In this document: in pieces, positions 43,910-52,854 of the stretch
How the letters are laid out: every line of letters begins with the position of its first letter
Position numbering within the stretch: position 1 is the first letter of the stretch
Source: Xanthomonas hydrangeae
Lineage (GTDB): Bacteria > Pseudomonadota > Gammaproteobacteria > Xanthomonadales > Xanthomonadaceae
Direction: 5' to 3'
Length of the DNA: 64,000 nucleotides
Assembly: GCA_905142475.1 (NCBI GenBank)
Contig: LR990731.1
Location: forward strand, 1 to 64,000
Program-made: the position numbers and the translations under genes
The notes under the pieces: model-generated
What the model saw: the letters and a program-made list of their open reading frames with translations, nothing else
Database searches by the model: none
Told to the model about the DNA's origin: nothing

Positions 43910-43927
43910 CGTCGCACTAATGCGACA
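43910..43927. promoter_or_regulatory. palindromic operator of partition operon
   Basis: Minus-strand sequence TGTCGCA-TTAG-TGCGACG, a 6-bp perfect inverted repeat with the same half-site and spacing as the sites at 3329-3346 and 20917-20934. It sits between a TTCACT-like -35 and a TAACTT-like -10, just 21 bp before the start codon of the first partition gene. Confidence 0.65.
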
Positions 43928-44063
43928 GTGAATTTTCGCCCGTCGGCGGCCTGCTGTCAAGCCAGCTTGCCATATTGCCATCATCTGTTGCCGCCAACTC
44001 CTGCTGACTCCAATGCGGTGACTCACCTATCTAGTGCAGGGCGGTTTGCACACAAACCCGGTT

Positions 44064-44091
44064 GAGCCGAGCGTTCTTGCTCGGCTCTTTA
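44064..44091 (+). terminator. rho-independent terminator-like hairpin
   Basis: GAGCCGAGC-GTTCTT-GCTCGGCTC stem followed by TTTAT on the plus strand. No annotated plus-strand gene ends here, so it may close a short non-coding transcript running out of the partition promoter region. Confidence 0.5.
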
Positions 44092-44404
44092 TCCGGGTCT
44101 TAGCGCCCGTAGGGTCGCGCGTAGCGCGAGGGCGACGATCGCTCCTTGATCGTTGCGCCGCTTAGACCGCCCTCCGATATCAGTGCAGGTGTAGCAGCTG
44201 ACAAAGCGTCGGCAGAATGCCGACTCCTTATGCTTCTGTGCGGGCATGGATGCCCGTGCAAGGCCGCAGCGTAGCGGAGGGGTGCCCCCATGGACGGGGG
44301 AGGTAGGCGGAGTTTCCCTAACGCCGCGTAATATCCACAGAAAACCGCGATCTCTACCGGCAAAGCTAATTTGCAGAACAAGCGGAGCAACTACCGGTTT
44401 AGGG

Positions 44405-44874
44405 GGGTGCAAAATACGCGTGAAAAACGGTGCAAATTCCGCGCACATGCCGTGCAAATTCCGCGCAACTGCTAGTGCGGATTCCGCGTGGATAACACAG
44501 GAACACCACAGGCTTGTGCACAAGGCGAGCACTCAGGCTTTAGCATCAACAAAGGGTGCAGATTCCGCGCGCGCCGCTACGGCTTGCCTAGCCGTGCTGG
44601 GAAGTGCGCTAGCAGGGGAACAGAGGTGCAGATTCCGCGCAGCGCAGGGCTTAGTGTGTGGGGTGCACATTCCGCGCGGATCGTTGGGGGGTGCAAATTC
44701 CGCGCGGCCTAAGGGGCTGCAGTTAGCGGTGCGAATTCCATGCGCAAAACGAGGCGAACTGTCTGTCGGGAAATTCCCCACTCAAACTAGGGGGTGCAAA
44801 TTCCGCGCAGCCTACCCGAGGTGAACGTGCCTGCATTTGCAATGCAGACACGCAGGGGGGTGCAAATTCCGCGC
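44405..44874 (+). other. oriV: iteron replication origin (oriV)
   Basis: Eleven direct repeats of the 16-bp core GGTGCAAATTCCGCGC, all in the same orientation, starting at about 44405 (degenerate), 44429, 44451, 44474, 44555, 44625, 44662, 44690, 44728, 44793 and 44859. A DnaA-box-like TTATCCAC (minus strand) lies at 44488-44495, and a TTGTGCACAA palindrome at 44514-44523. This is the usual plan of iteron plasmids; the RepA gene lies about 10 kb to the right. The segment 44092-44404 before it holds only short hairpins. Confidence 0.9.
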
Positions 44875-44892
44875 GGCACCCTGTGCCTAGCG

Positions 44893-45360
44893 TCATAGGT
44901 CGCCGTGCTCAGTCATTGAATAGCCATTGAGGCCTCCGATGATCAGATGGTCCAAAACGCGGCCATCGATCAAATGCAATGCATCACGGATCCTCTTCGT
45001 AATCGCGATGTCTTCAGGTGAGGGAGCGCAGCGACCGCTAGGGTGGTTGTGGAACAACACGACGGCGACTGCATTGTGCGAAAGTACTGACTTGACGATC
45101 TGACGCGGGAAGATGCTTGCTTGGTCAATGTCGCCACGAAAAACCGTCTCAATGGCAATGATTTCGTGGGCTATATCCAAGTGAACCAAACCAAATATTT
45201 CGTGTTCAAGGTGACCGCAATAGGCACTCAGATAGGCAATCGCATCCTTTGGGGCTTTGAAAGCACCCTTACGGACCAGACGCTTCCTCTGGATTTCAGC
45301 CGCCGCATCTAGGATGGCTTGATCTTCAGCGGTGATGCGATAGGCGGTCTCAGTGTTCAT
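44893..45360 (-). CDS. RadC-like JAMM-domain protein
   Basis: A 155-residue RadC-family protein (UPF0758) with the JAMM metal-binding pattern: His104, His106 and Asp117 in HNHPSGRCAPSPED. The N-terminal helix-hairpin-helix part seen in chromosomal RadC is short. Such genes are common in conjugative and integrative elements, often in anti-defence regions. The ATG has GAGG upstream at 13 bp. Repeat module R2 begins about 35 bp upstream of the start, and the iteron origin lies just downstream. Confidence 0.9.
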   Translation of the reverse strand: MNTETAYRITAEDQAILDAAAEIQRKRLVRKGAFKAPKDAIAYLSAYCGHLEHEIFGLVHLDIAHEIIAIETVFRGDIDQASIFPRQIVKSVLSHNAVAVVLFHNHPSGRCAPSPEDIAITKRIRDALHLIDGRVLDHLIIGGLNGYSMTEHGDL

Positions 45361-45402
45361 GCTCTAAATGGTCCTCATGTTGGGTGAGTCAGGGCTTTGT
45401 TC

Positions 45403-45665
45403 TGGCTTGCTGCCTGTTCACCAGGCAGGTGTGCCGCGCGCACCTGCATGAGCAACCAGCCGTCGCAGTCGGCGTGCGGGGTCAAGGAGAGGCGCGCAGC
45501 GCCTCAGCTGTGACGACTGGCGCGGCCCGCAGCCGAAGGCGAGGACACGGGTCGCCGCAGCGGTCCTTGACGCGATAGCGCGCTGACGAAGACAGCAAGG
45601 CCGCGGCGTCGCGGCCGCGCAGGTGCCGGCATCGCCGGCACCGAAGTTGATCAATGGCTGTTGGC
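45403..45665. repeat. repeat module R, copy 2 (truncated)
   Basis: The first 263 bp of module R, including both terminal hairpins, cut off after CAATGGCTGTTGGC and followed by a 75-bp unrelated segment and array T2. The other copies are at 3406-4177, 48846-49616 and 52855-53625. Extended similarity (CTTTGTTCTGG) reaches to within about 35 bp of the radC-like start codon. Confidence 0.85.
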
Positions 45666-45739
45666 GACTTCTATCACTTCAACTTAACGGAATGCTCCAC
45701 GTGGAGCCCCCAACAGTGAGGCAGCAGCGCGCTGGATCT

Positions 45740-47485
45740 TTCCGGCGGCAGCGGCATGGATCCTGCCGGCGCTGCCGGCGACCTGGTCGAGCTCCTGCAG
45801 GCGGCGGCCGCAGGGCCGGCGCCGCTGCAGCTGCTGCGCGCGAGAGCGGCCGGCGCCAGGCGCTGGCCACGCGAGGCGGCAGCGGGGTGGATCTGCCGGC
45901 GACAGCGTCGACCTGGTGCAGCGCCTGCAGGCGGCGGCCGCACGGCCGGCGGCGCAGCAGCTGCTGGCGCGCGAGAGTGGCCAGCGCCAGGCGCTGGTCA
46001 CGCGAGGCGGCAGCGGTGTGGATCTGCCGGCGACGGCGTCGACCTGGTCGAGCTCCTGCAGGCGGCGGCCACACGGCCGGCGCCGTTGCAGCTGCTGCGC
46101 GCGAGAGCGGCCGGCGCCAGGCGCTGGCCACGCGAGGCGGCAGCGGGGTGGATCTGCCGGCGACAGCGTCGACCTGGTCGAGCTCCTGCAGGCGGCGGCC
46201 GCACGGCCGGCGCCGTTGCAGCTGCTGGCGTCCGAGAGTGGCCAGCGCCTGGCGCGGGCACGCGAGGCGGCAGCGGTGTGGATCTGCCGGCGGCGCCGGC
46301 GACCTGGTCGAGCTCCTGCAGGCGGCGGCCACACGGCCGGCGCCGTTGCAGCTGCTGCGCGCGAGAGCGGCCGGCGCCAGGCGCTGGCCACGCGAGGCGG
46401 CAGCGGGGTGGATCTGCCGGCGACGGCGTCGACCTGGTCGAGCTCCTGCAGGCGGCGGCCGCAGGGCCGGCGCCGCTGCAGCTGCTGGCGCGCGAGAGCG
46501 GCCGGCGCCAGGCGCTGGCCACGCGAGGCGGCAGCGGTGTGGATCCTGCCGGCGACGGCGTCGACCTGGTCGAGCTCCTGCAGGCGGCGGCCGCACGGCC
46601 GGCGCCGCTGCAGCTGCTGCGCGCGAGAGCGGCCGGCGCCAGGCGCTGGCCACGCGAGGCGGCAGCGGGGTGGATCTGCCGGCGACAGCGTCGACCTGGT
46701 CGAGCTCCTGCAGGCGGCGGCCGCACGGCCGGCGCCGTTGCAGCTGCTGGCGTCCGAGAGTGGCCAGCGCCTGGCGCGGGCACGCGAGGCGGCAGCGGTG
46801 TGGATCTGCCGGCGGCGCCGGCGACCTGGTCGAGCTCCTGCAGGCGGCGGCCACACGGCCGGCGCCGTTGCAGCTGCTGCGCGCGAGAGCGGCCGGCGCC
46901 AGGCGCTGGCCACGCGAGGCGGCAGCGGGGTGGATCTGCCGGCGACGGCGTCGACCTGGTCGAGCTCCTGCAGGCGGCGGCCGCACGGCCGGCGCCGCTG
47001 CAGCTGCTGGCGCGCGAGAGCGGCCGGCGCCAGGCGCTGGCCACGCGAGGCGGCAGCGGTGTGGATCCTGCCGGCGACGGCGTCGACCTGGTCGAGCTCC
47101 TGCAGGCGGCGGCCGCACGGCCGGCGCCGCTGCAGCTGCTGGCGCGCGAGAGCGGCCGGCGCCAGGCGCTGGTCACGCGAGGCGGCAGCGGTGTGGATCT
47201 GCCGGCGACGGCGTCGACCTGGTGCAGCGCCTGCAGGCGGCGGCCGCACGGCCGGCGGCGCAGCAGCTGCTGGCGCGCGAGAGCGGCCGGCGCCAGGCGC
47301 TGGCCACGCGAGGCGGCAGCGGTGTGGATCCTGCCGGCGACGGCGTCGACCTGGTCGAGCTCCTGCAGGCGGCGGCCGCAGGGCCGGCGCCGCTGCAGCT
47401 GCTGGCGCGCGAGAGCGGCCGGCGCCAGGCGCTGGCCACGCGAGGCGGCAGCGGTGTGGATCTGCCGGCGATGCCGGCGACCTTG
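45740..47485. repeat. tandem repeat array T2 (unit A, 130-132 bp)
   Basis: About 13 head-to-tail units of 130-132 bp, recognisable by the recurring block CCTGGTCGAGCTCCTGCAGG. Unit lengths vary by -1 or -2 from 132 (for example CTGCTG versus CTGCTGG and GATCTGCC versus GATCCTGCC). A four-unit higher-order block of about 522 bp is duplicated (46099 onward matches 46621 onward). The array is open in all six frames. Very high GC and packed with six-base palindromes. No protein is annotated. Confidence 0.93.
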
Positions 47486-47522
47486 TGCATCCCTTGCAGA
47501 CGGCGGCCGCTGTCCTGAATGG

Positions 47523-47900
47523 CTAAAATAACGGCAATTGCCATTCCTGCCCTAGCTCTGAGCAGCGCCATTTTTCTACGCACTCCTCGCCAAAATCGCG
47601 TTGTAGCGCGTCTGCGAAAGCGGGTTCGGAACGCGCACGTTCCAAGAGGGCACGAATCACTACATCGGTAGACTCACCCTCAAATACGAGATCAAGTGAA
47701 CGATCGCTTAGATCCGAATTCGCACAGAAATCGGCCAACGAATTAAGCCGGTTAACCGCCCTCAGCTCAACCGCGCGAAATATGAAAGCAATACAGGCCT
47801 TTGCCAAGGCGGCGCAATTTCGAGCACTTCGCATGCGCGCGTCTAGGCGACTTAGCTCTGCGGCTTGCTGACTGTAAGATGGGCACACATAGCTAGACAT
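47523..47900 (-). CDS. hypothetical helical protein
   Basis: A 125-residue helical, Arg/Ala/Glu-rich protein with five Cys and no recognised domain. The ATG at 47900 follows the upstream gene by 5 bp. It ends 38 bp to the right of array T2. Its Cys distribution does not form a zinc-ribbon pattern. It is probably co-transcribed with the LPD29-like gene. Confidence 0.6.
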   Translation of the reverse strand: MSSYVCPSYSQQAAELSRLDARMRSARNCAALAKACIAFIFRAVELRAVNRLNSLADFCANSDLSDRSLDLVFEGESTDVVIRALLERARSEPAFADALQRDFGEECVEKWRCSELGQEWQLPLF

Positions 47901-47905
47901 CAGAG

Positions 47906-48790
47906 TCAAGCCGCCGCCGTAACAAACCGACCTTGCACAACTGCCGTCCTGTATGCGACCGCTCTAATTAGCGAATTCAGGTCATCGGCCAATGGATAGG
48001 GCGAGGCGACAGGAACATTCCAATAGCAACCGCGGCGGTACTCAGACACGGTAGGGACAACACTGCCGAGCTGATGCGCATACTGAGACTGCACAAATTC
48101 AATCGCGTATGTTATGAGAGCATCAGAACTTGATCGCGCTGTGTGGACGTGCTCGGCTCCGCCGAAAACATCACACCATGCACTCCGGCGATAGGCATAG
48201 CAGTCCGTGTATGTATCGAACGAACCCAGCTTATAGCGCTTCGATACGGTGTCGACATCATCGGTGCACGGGCCATCTTCCCACTGAATTTTGATGTGAT
48301 TGTGGTTAGGTGTGCGCACTGAAAACTTAGTTCCTGGGAAAGCTTTTTTCAGGTCGCGCCGGATGTTTGCCGCTGCGCGCGTGGTGTCATATCGTTCCCC
48401 ATCCGTAATAGGAACCAAATGTTTTAGGGTCGGATCTGCGCGCAATCCCGCCGCAGTCGCTTCGCGATCGGCCTCGTCCTTAGCTTTCGCATCAATTGCA
48501 GACAGCTCGTAGTGCTGCGCAAGCTCAATAGCTGAAGCCACTTCCACTGCATCCGCGATCTGCGGCAGGACATCCCATTGCACGTTCCGCAATGCGGCTT
48601 CGGTCAGCTTCTTGAACTGCGAGCCGTCTGCAAAAACGACATCAAATCGGACCGTGTTGCCAACACGCACGATGCTGGGTGCTGCGTGGAAAATGCTGTC
48701 ATAGCTCCGAACCACGATTCCTGGGCCACGATTGCCAAGGCGGCACACAACGCGCTGGCCGATCTCGATCGAAATATGGGAAGTGGTCAC
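47906..48790 (-). CDS. LPD29-domain protein
   Basis: A 294-residue protein. The central part (NIRRDLKKAFPGTKFSVRTP, then KIQWEDGPCTDDVDTV and YKLGSFD) matches the LPD29 (large polyvalent protein-associated 29) domain found in plasmid and phage anti-defence proteins. The N-terminal domain (about 1-80) looks like a small beta-barrel. The start is the GTG at 48790, with GGAGA upstream; an in-frame extension into module R3 is rejected. R3 begins about 40 bp upstream. Confidence 0.75.
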   Translation of the reverse strand: MTTSHISIEIGQRVVCRLGNRGPGIVVRSYDSIFHAAPSIVRVGNTVRFDVVFADGSQFKKLTEAALRNVQWDVLPQIADAVEVASAIELAQHYELSAIDAKAKDEADREATAAGLRADPTLKHLVPITDGERYDTTRAAANIRRDLKKAFPGTKFSVRTPNHNHIKIQWEDGPCTDDVDTVSKRYKLGSFDTYTDCYAYRRSAWCDVFGGAEHVHTARSSSDALITYAIEFVQSQYAHQLGSVVPTVSEYRRGCYWNVPVASPYPLADDLNSLIRAVAYRTAVVQGRFVTAAA

Positions 48791-48845
48791 TGCAAGTCTC
48801 CAAGTGTTGGGCTGATACGCAAAGGTCTGGACAGGCGCTTTGTTC

Positions 48846-49616
48846 TGGCTTGCTGCCTGTTCACCAGGCAGGTGTGCCGCGCGCACCTGCATGAGCAACC
48901 AGCCGTCGCAGTCGGCGTGCGGGGTCAAGGAGAGGCGCGTAGCGCCTCAGCTGGGGCGACTGGCGCGGCCCGCAGCCGAAGGCGAGGACACGGGTCGCCG
49001 CAGCGGTCCTTGACGCGATAGCGCGCTGACGAAGACAGCAAGGACGCGGCGTCGCGTCCGCGCAGGTGCTGGCATCGCCGGCACCGAAGTTGATCAATGG
49101 CTGTTGGCACGTCAGCGGCGCTGCGCGCCGCTCGCTCTTGGCTGGATCCGCGACGGTGGCCACCACCAGCACCACCAGGTGCGCGTGCCGGCGCAGCCGT
49201 AGCGATCGGCGCCTAGGCGATCGCATAGCGGCAGGGCAGGGCACGCAGAGCTGCCTGCAGGCGCGACGGCGCCGGCAGCTGCAGCAGCTGGTCGACGGCG
49301 CAGCGCAGGGCGTGCGTTACCGGTGCGGCCGGCCTGCAGGCCGGCGATCGCACCACGACGTGGCCACCTGGCCAGGTCGACGCCCGGGCTGACATCGAGC
49401 ACGTCGACGCCGGCAGGCGGCGGCCGATTCGGCGAGCAGTTGGCCAGGTGGACGCGGCGGCACGCCGTGGCCACCGCCCGTGTTGCGATCGCACTCGTCC
49501 ACGGCTTGTCCACGGCCAGCGCGGCGACATCGCCGCGCTGCCACCCGGGCCCGAAGACACTACGTGGATCGCAGGGCCCGTGGGCAGCGGTGGGCAAGCG
49601 GTGGGAGAGGGCGCAC
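48846..49616. repeat. repeat module R, copy 3
   Basis: Full-length copy of module R (771 bp; extended similarity with R4 begins at about 48829 with GGACAGGCGCTTTG). It runs directly into unit A of array T3, with the junction right after GCGCAC. It is nearly identical to R4 and closer to it than to R1. Contains AsiSI-, FseI- and SbfI-type palindromes (GCGATCGC, GGCCGGCC, CCTGCAGG). Confidence 0.9.
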
Positions 49617-50805
49617 AGGCCTGCAGGCGACGGCCGCACGGCCGGCGCCGTTGCAGCTGCTGCGCGCGAGAGCGGCCGGCGCCAGGCGCTGGCCACGCGA
49701 GGCGGCAGCGGTGTGGATCTGCCGGCGACGGCGTCGACTTGGTCGAGCTCCTGCAGGCGGCGGCCGCACGGCCGGCGCCGTTGCAGCTGCTGCGCGCGAG
49801 AGCGGCCGGCGCCAGGCGCTGGCCACGCGAGGCGGCAGCGGTGTGGATCTGCCGGCGACGGCGTCGACCTGGTCGAGCTCCTGCAGGCTGCGGCCGCACG
49901 GCCGGCGCCGTTGCAGCTGCTGCGCGCGAGAGCGGCCGGCGCCAGGCGCTGGCCACGCGAGGCGGCAGCGGTGTGGATCCTGCCGGCGGCGCCGGCGACT
50001 TGGTCGAGCTCCTGCAGGCGGCGGCCGCACGGCCGGCGCCGTTGCAGCTGCTGGCGTCCGAGAGTGGCCAGCGCCTGGCGCGGGCACGCGAGGCGGCAGC
50101 GGCGTGGATCCTGCCGGCGACGGCGTCGACCTGGTCGAGCTCCTGCAGGCGGCGGCCGCACGGCCGGCGCCGTTGCAGCTGCTGCGCGCGAGAGCGGCCG
50201 GCGCCAGGCGCTGGCCACGCGAGGCGGCAGCGGGGTGGATCTGCCGGCGACGGCGTCGACTTGGTCGAGCTCCTGCAGGCGGCGGCCGCACGGCCGGCGC
50301 CGTTGCAGCTGCTGCGCGCGAGAGCGGCCGGCGCCAGGCGCTGGCCACGCGAGGCGGCAGCGGTGTGGATCTGCCGGCGACGGCGTCGACCTGGTCGAGC
50401 TCCTGCAGGCGGCGGCCGTATGGCCGGCGCCGGTGCAGCTGCTGCGCGCGAGAGCGGCCGGCGCCAGGCGCTGGCCACGCGAGGCGGCAGCGGTGTGGAT
50501 CCTGCCGGCGGCGCCGGCGACTTGGTCGAGCTCCTGCAGGCGGCGGCCGCACGGCCGGCGCCGTTGCAGCTGCTGGCGTCCGAGAGTGGCCAGCGCCTGG
50601 CGCGGGCACGCGAGGCGGCAGCGGCGTGGATCCTGCCGGCGACGGCGTCGACCTGGTCGAGCTCCTGCAGGCGGCGGCCGCACGGCCGGCGCCGTTGCAG
50701 CTGCTGGCGCGCGAGAGCGGCCGGCGCCAGGCGCTGGCCACGCGAGGCGGCAGCGGTGTGGATCCTGCCGGCGGCGCCGGCGACCTGGTGCAGCTACTGT
50801 AGGCG
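49617..50805. repeat. tandem repeat array T3 (unit A)
   Basis: About nine units of 130-132 bp. The GGTCGAGCTC block recurs at 49741, 49871, 50002, 50133 and onward. A shared 522-bp higher-order period is visible (the GGATCCTGCCGGCGGCGCC variant at 49975 and 50497). The array ends in a degenerate unit, just before the 3' end of the DUF4942 gene at 50845. Open in all six frames; not annotated as protein. Confidence 0.92.
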
Positions 50806-50844
50806 GCGGCCGTGCAACCAGCGACGTTTGTGGCCGCCGCGAGA

Positions 50845-52542
50845 TCACGCCTTGTCGGCGGTCAGAATCACCACCGAAACGGAAGTGCCGACGAACTCAT
50901 TTGCTATCACCTCGGACCAGCGGCAGGCGAAGCCTGGCAACGTCAGGCGACCAGGGGCTGACGCCGGCAGAATCGCAACCAAACGACCGCCGGGAGCGAT
51001 GAACTTCGTCGCATGCTCAAGGTGAGCCAGCCATCGATTACCGGAGAAAGGAGGGTTCATCACAACGCGATCAGTACACGGAACGCCCTGCGCTGCGAGA
51101 AAATCGACACATTCCACGCGATGTCCCTTAGCCTTTAAGATCGCCGCGCGTAGCTCAGACACCTCAATGCACCTAGTGCCCTTTGGCATCAGGTCGGCAA
51201 GCGCACCATTGCCGGCGGACGGCTCAAGCCAGCGCATGCCATCAACTGCACCATCGTTCGCTTCGGCAACTGCCCGTGCGGCCACCGCTGGAGGCGTCGG
51301 GTAGAACTGGTGCGACACCTGGTCCGGAATCATGCCGCTGCACACGATGGCGTCGATGATGTCGGCCGGCTCGTAGTCAAAACGCCAGTGCGCAAGGCTG
51401 CCGGCGCCCTTCTCCCACACGCCCCCAATGGCTTCCATCACCCGCGCGGCCTGTTTGCAAGCGGCTTCACTCTCGCTCGCGCCGTAATCGAAACGCAGGG
51501 TGCACGGAATGTTCCGAAACTTCTGTGCCTTCCAGCCTTCATCGTTTGTTGGCTCTATGCCAGGTTTCATATTCGCTAGTAGATTCAACACGGCGAACGG
51601 AAGCGGCTTAGAGAACAAAGGTGCGGTCGTCACTTTGCGTGTTTTCTTCGGGGGCTCACGGAAACGCGAGGGAATCGCCTGCGGGTAGATGCTGTGAAGC
51701 ACCGCATTGAGACGCCAAGCGATTGCTTCGTGAATTTCGATGTGCGCGGTACCCACACCGTTGTAGATCCGCATGCGAAACGCTCCGCCGTCAACGTCCT
51801 GCCATTCGCCTTGGCGGCGGCGCACGACTTCAACCAAGGCAGAGCTGCTTCCGTGGGTGGGTTCATCACGGCCCATGAACTTTGCCACTACGGCTCGGAA
51901 GTCATTGATAACGCCGCAAGCGCTATATTCCGATTGGCCGTAGTCATTGATGACGCGAAGAATTGCACGCTTGGAAAAGCCCTCCGGCTGGTTAGTGACG
52001 TGCTTACGCGACAGCTTCCAAAAAATCCCATCGACACGCTCGGCAAAAAATTGGCCGCGCATCGCGACCAGCGATTCCAGTGTCGCCCGCACGTTGCCCT
52101 CGTTGAACTCAGGAATCCGCCCGATTGCTTCGGCGCCTGTATGTCGATTCTTTGCGTTGCCCAGCGGCTCGTTGATCTGCGCAAACCATTCATCTTTACG
52201 CTTCTGCGGCATGATCTGCAGAACGTCCGTCATGTTCAATGCACGCTTCCAAAAGTCCGCATCCAGGTAAGCAATAGCGCGATCATGGTTGAACAGCTCC
52301 TCGACGGTTTTGGGCATGCTGTAACGACTATCTGGCGTGTTGGCCTGCACGAAGTAGTGCAGCACTCCCGCACACGCTTCAGCACTCACAGCGTCAGCCA
52401 TGAACTGCAGGCGGCGGCGCGCATTCTCGTACTGGCCCAGCAGCGTGTCGAACAGGTCAAACGGCGCGGGAGCGAAGAATTCGCCCGGATCGAACAGCTC
52501 GCCGGCAATGGATGGCTCGGGAGCGGCGTCAAACATGGTCAT
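50845..52542 (-). CDS. DUF4942-methyltransferase fusion protein
   Basis: A 565-residue protein. The first about 400 residues match DUF4942, seen on plasmids and phages; the C-terminal part is a SAM-dependent methyltransferase with motif I LEPSAGNG (about 439-446) and the N6-adenine-type NPPF (496-499). It may methylate plasmid DNA and protect it from restriction in a new host (inference). AAGGA precedes the ATG at 52542. It is followed downstream by array T3 and preceded by a small gene. Confidence 0.86.
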   Translation of the reverse strand: MTMFDAAPEPSIAGELFDPGEFFAPAPFDLFDTLLGQYENARRRLQFMADAVSAEACAGVLHYFVQANTPDSRYSMPKTVEELFNHDRAIAYLDADFWKRALNMTDVLQIMPQKRKDEWFAQINEPLGNAKNRHTGAEAIGRIPEFNEGNVRATLESLVAMRGQFFAERVDGIFWKLSRKHVTNQPEGFSKRAILRVINDYGQSEYSACGVINDFRAVVAKFMGRDEPTHGSSSALVEVVRRRQGEWQDVDGGAFRMRIYNGVGTAHIEIHEAIAWRLNAVLHSIYPQAIPSRFREPPKKTRKVTTAPLFSKPLPFAVLNLLANMKPGIEPTNDEGWKAQKFRNIPCTLRFDYGASESEAACKQAARVMEAIGGVWEKGAGSLAHWRFDYEPADIIDAIVCSGMIPDQVSHQFYPTPPAVAARAVAEANDGAVDGMRWLEPSAGNGALADLMPKGTRCIEVSELRAAILKAKGHRVECVDFLAAQGVPCTDRVVMNPPFSGNRWLAHLEHATKFIAPGGRLVAILPASAPGRLTLPGFACRWSEVIANEFVGTSVSVVILTADKA

Positions 52543-52553
52543 GCATTGGTTCC

Positions 52554-52802
52554 TTATTTCGATCGGGTTGAAAGGCTTGGCAGGTCTTCACGCACGACAT
52601 CGAGCGTCATGCGTGCATCGGTCAGAAGCTCATCGCGTGCGGCGCCGGACGGCATGCCCTCCAGTCGCTCAAGCAGCCAGTTAGCGAATCCGAGTAGCAG
52701 CAATGCATCGGAATTCAGTTGCTTCGCTTTGCGCTTGTCACCAGCCTTCCTCGCGATTTTCGGAGCCGGCTTATGCGGGATTCGGTTGTTTACGGTTTCC
52801 AT
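52554..52802 (-). CDS. small basic protein preceding DUF4942 gene
   Basis: An 82-residue basic protein (RKAGDKRKAKQL) with a helical second half. The start at 52802 has AAGGA about 10 bp upstream; the reading frame continues upstream into module R4 but without a ribosome site. It lies 11 bp before the DUF4942-methyltransferase start and is probably co-translated with it. Function unknown. Confidence 0.58.
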   Translation of the reverse strand: METVNNRIPHKPAPKIARKAGDKRKAKQLNSDALLLLGFANWLLERLEGMPSGAARDELLTDARMTLDVVREDLPSLSTRSK

Positions 52803-52854
52803 GTCAGGCGGTTCCTTGTTCCAGTGGCGATACGACAGGACAGGCGCTTTGTTC

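Noticed and set aside
44089..44532. 147-residue minus-strand frame over the start of oriV
   Set aside because: It spans iterons and hairpins, has no ribosome site and shows no domain.
45740..47485. TAL-effector-like or other repeat protein in the arrays
   Set aside because: The period is 44 codons at best, not 34, the frame is not maintained, and the resemblance reduces to shared GC-rich codons.
45623..47583. Several long overlapping open frames on both strands across array T2
   Set aside because: They occur in all six frames because the repeat unit has no stop codon and unit lengths of 130-132 bp shift the phase; none has a ribosome site or a recognisable domain outside the repeat.
49112..51025. 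Long open frames of 390-580 residues over R3 and array T3
   Set aside because: Same composition effect, and they run across the module/array junction and into the DUF4942 gene on the other strand.
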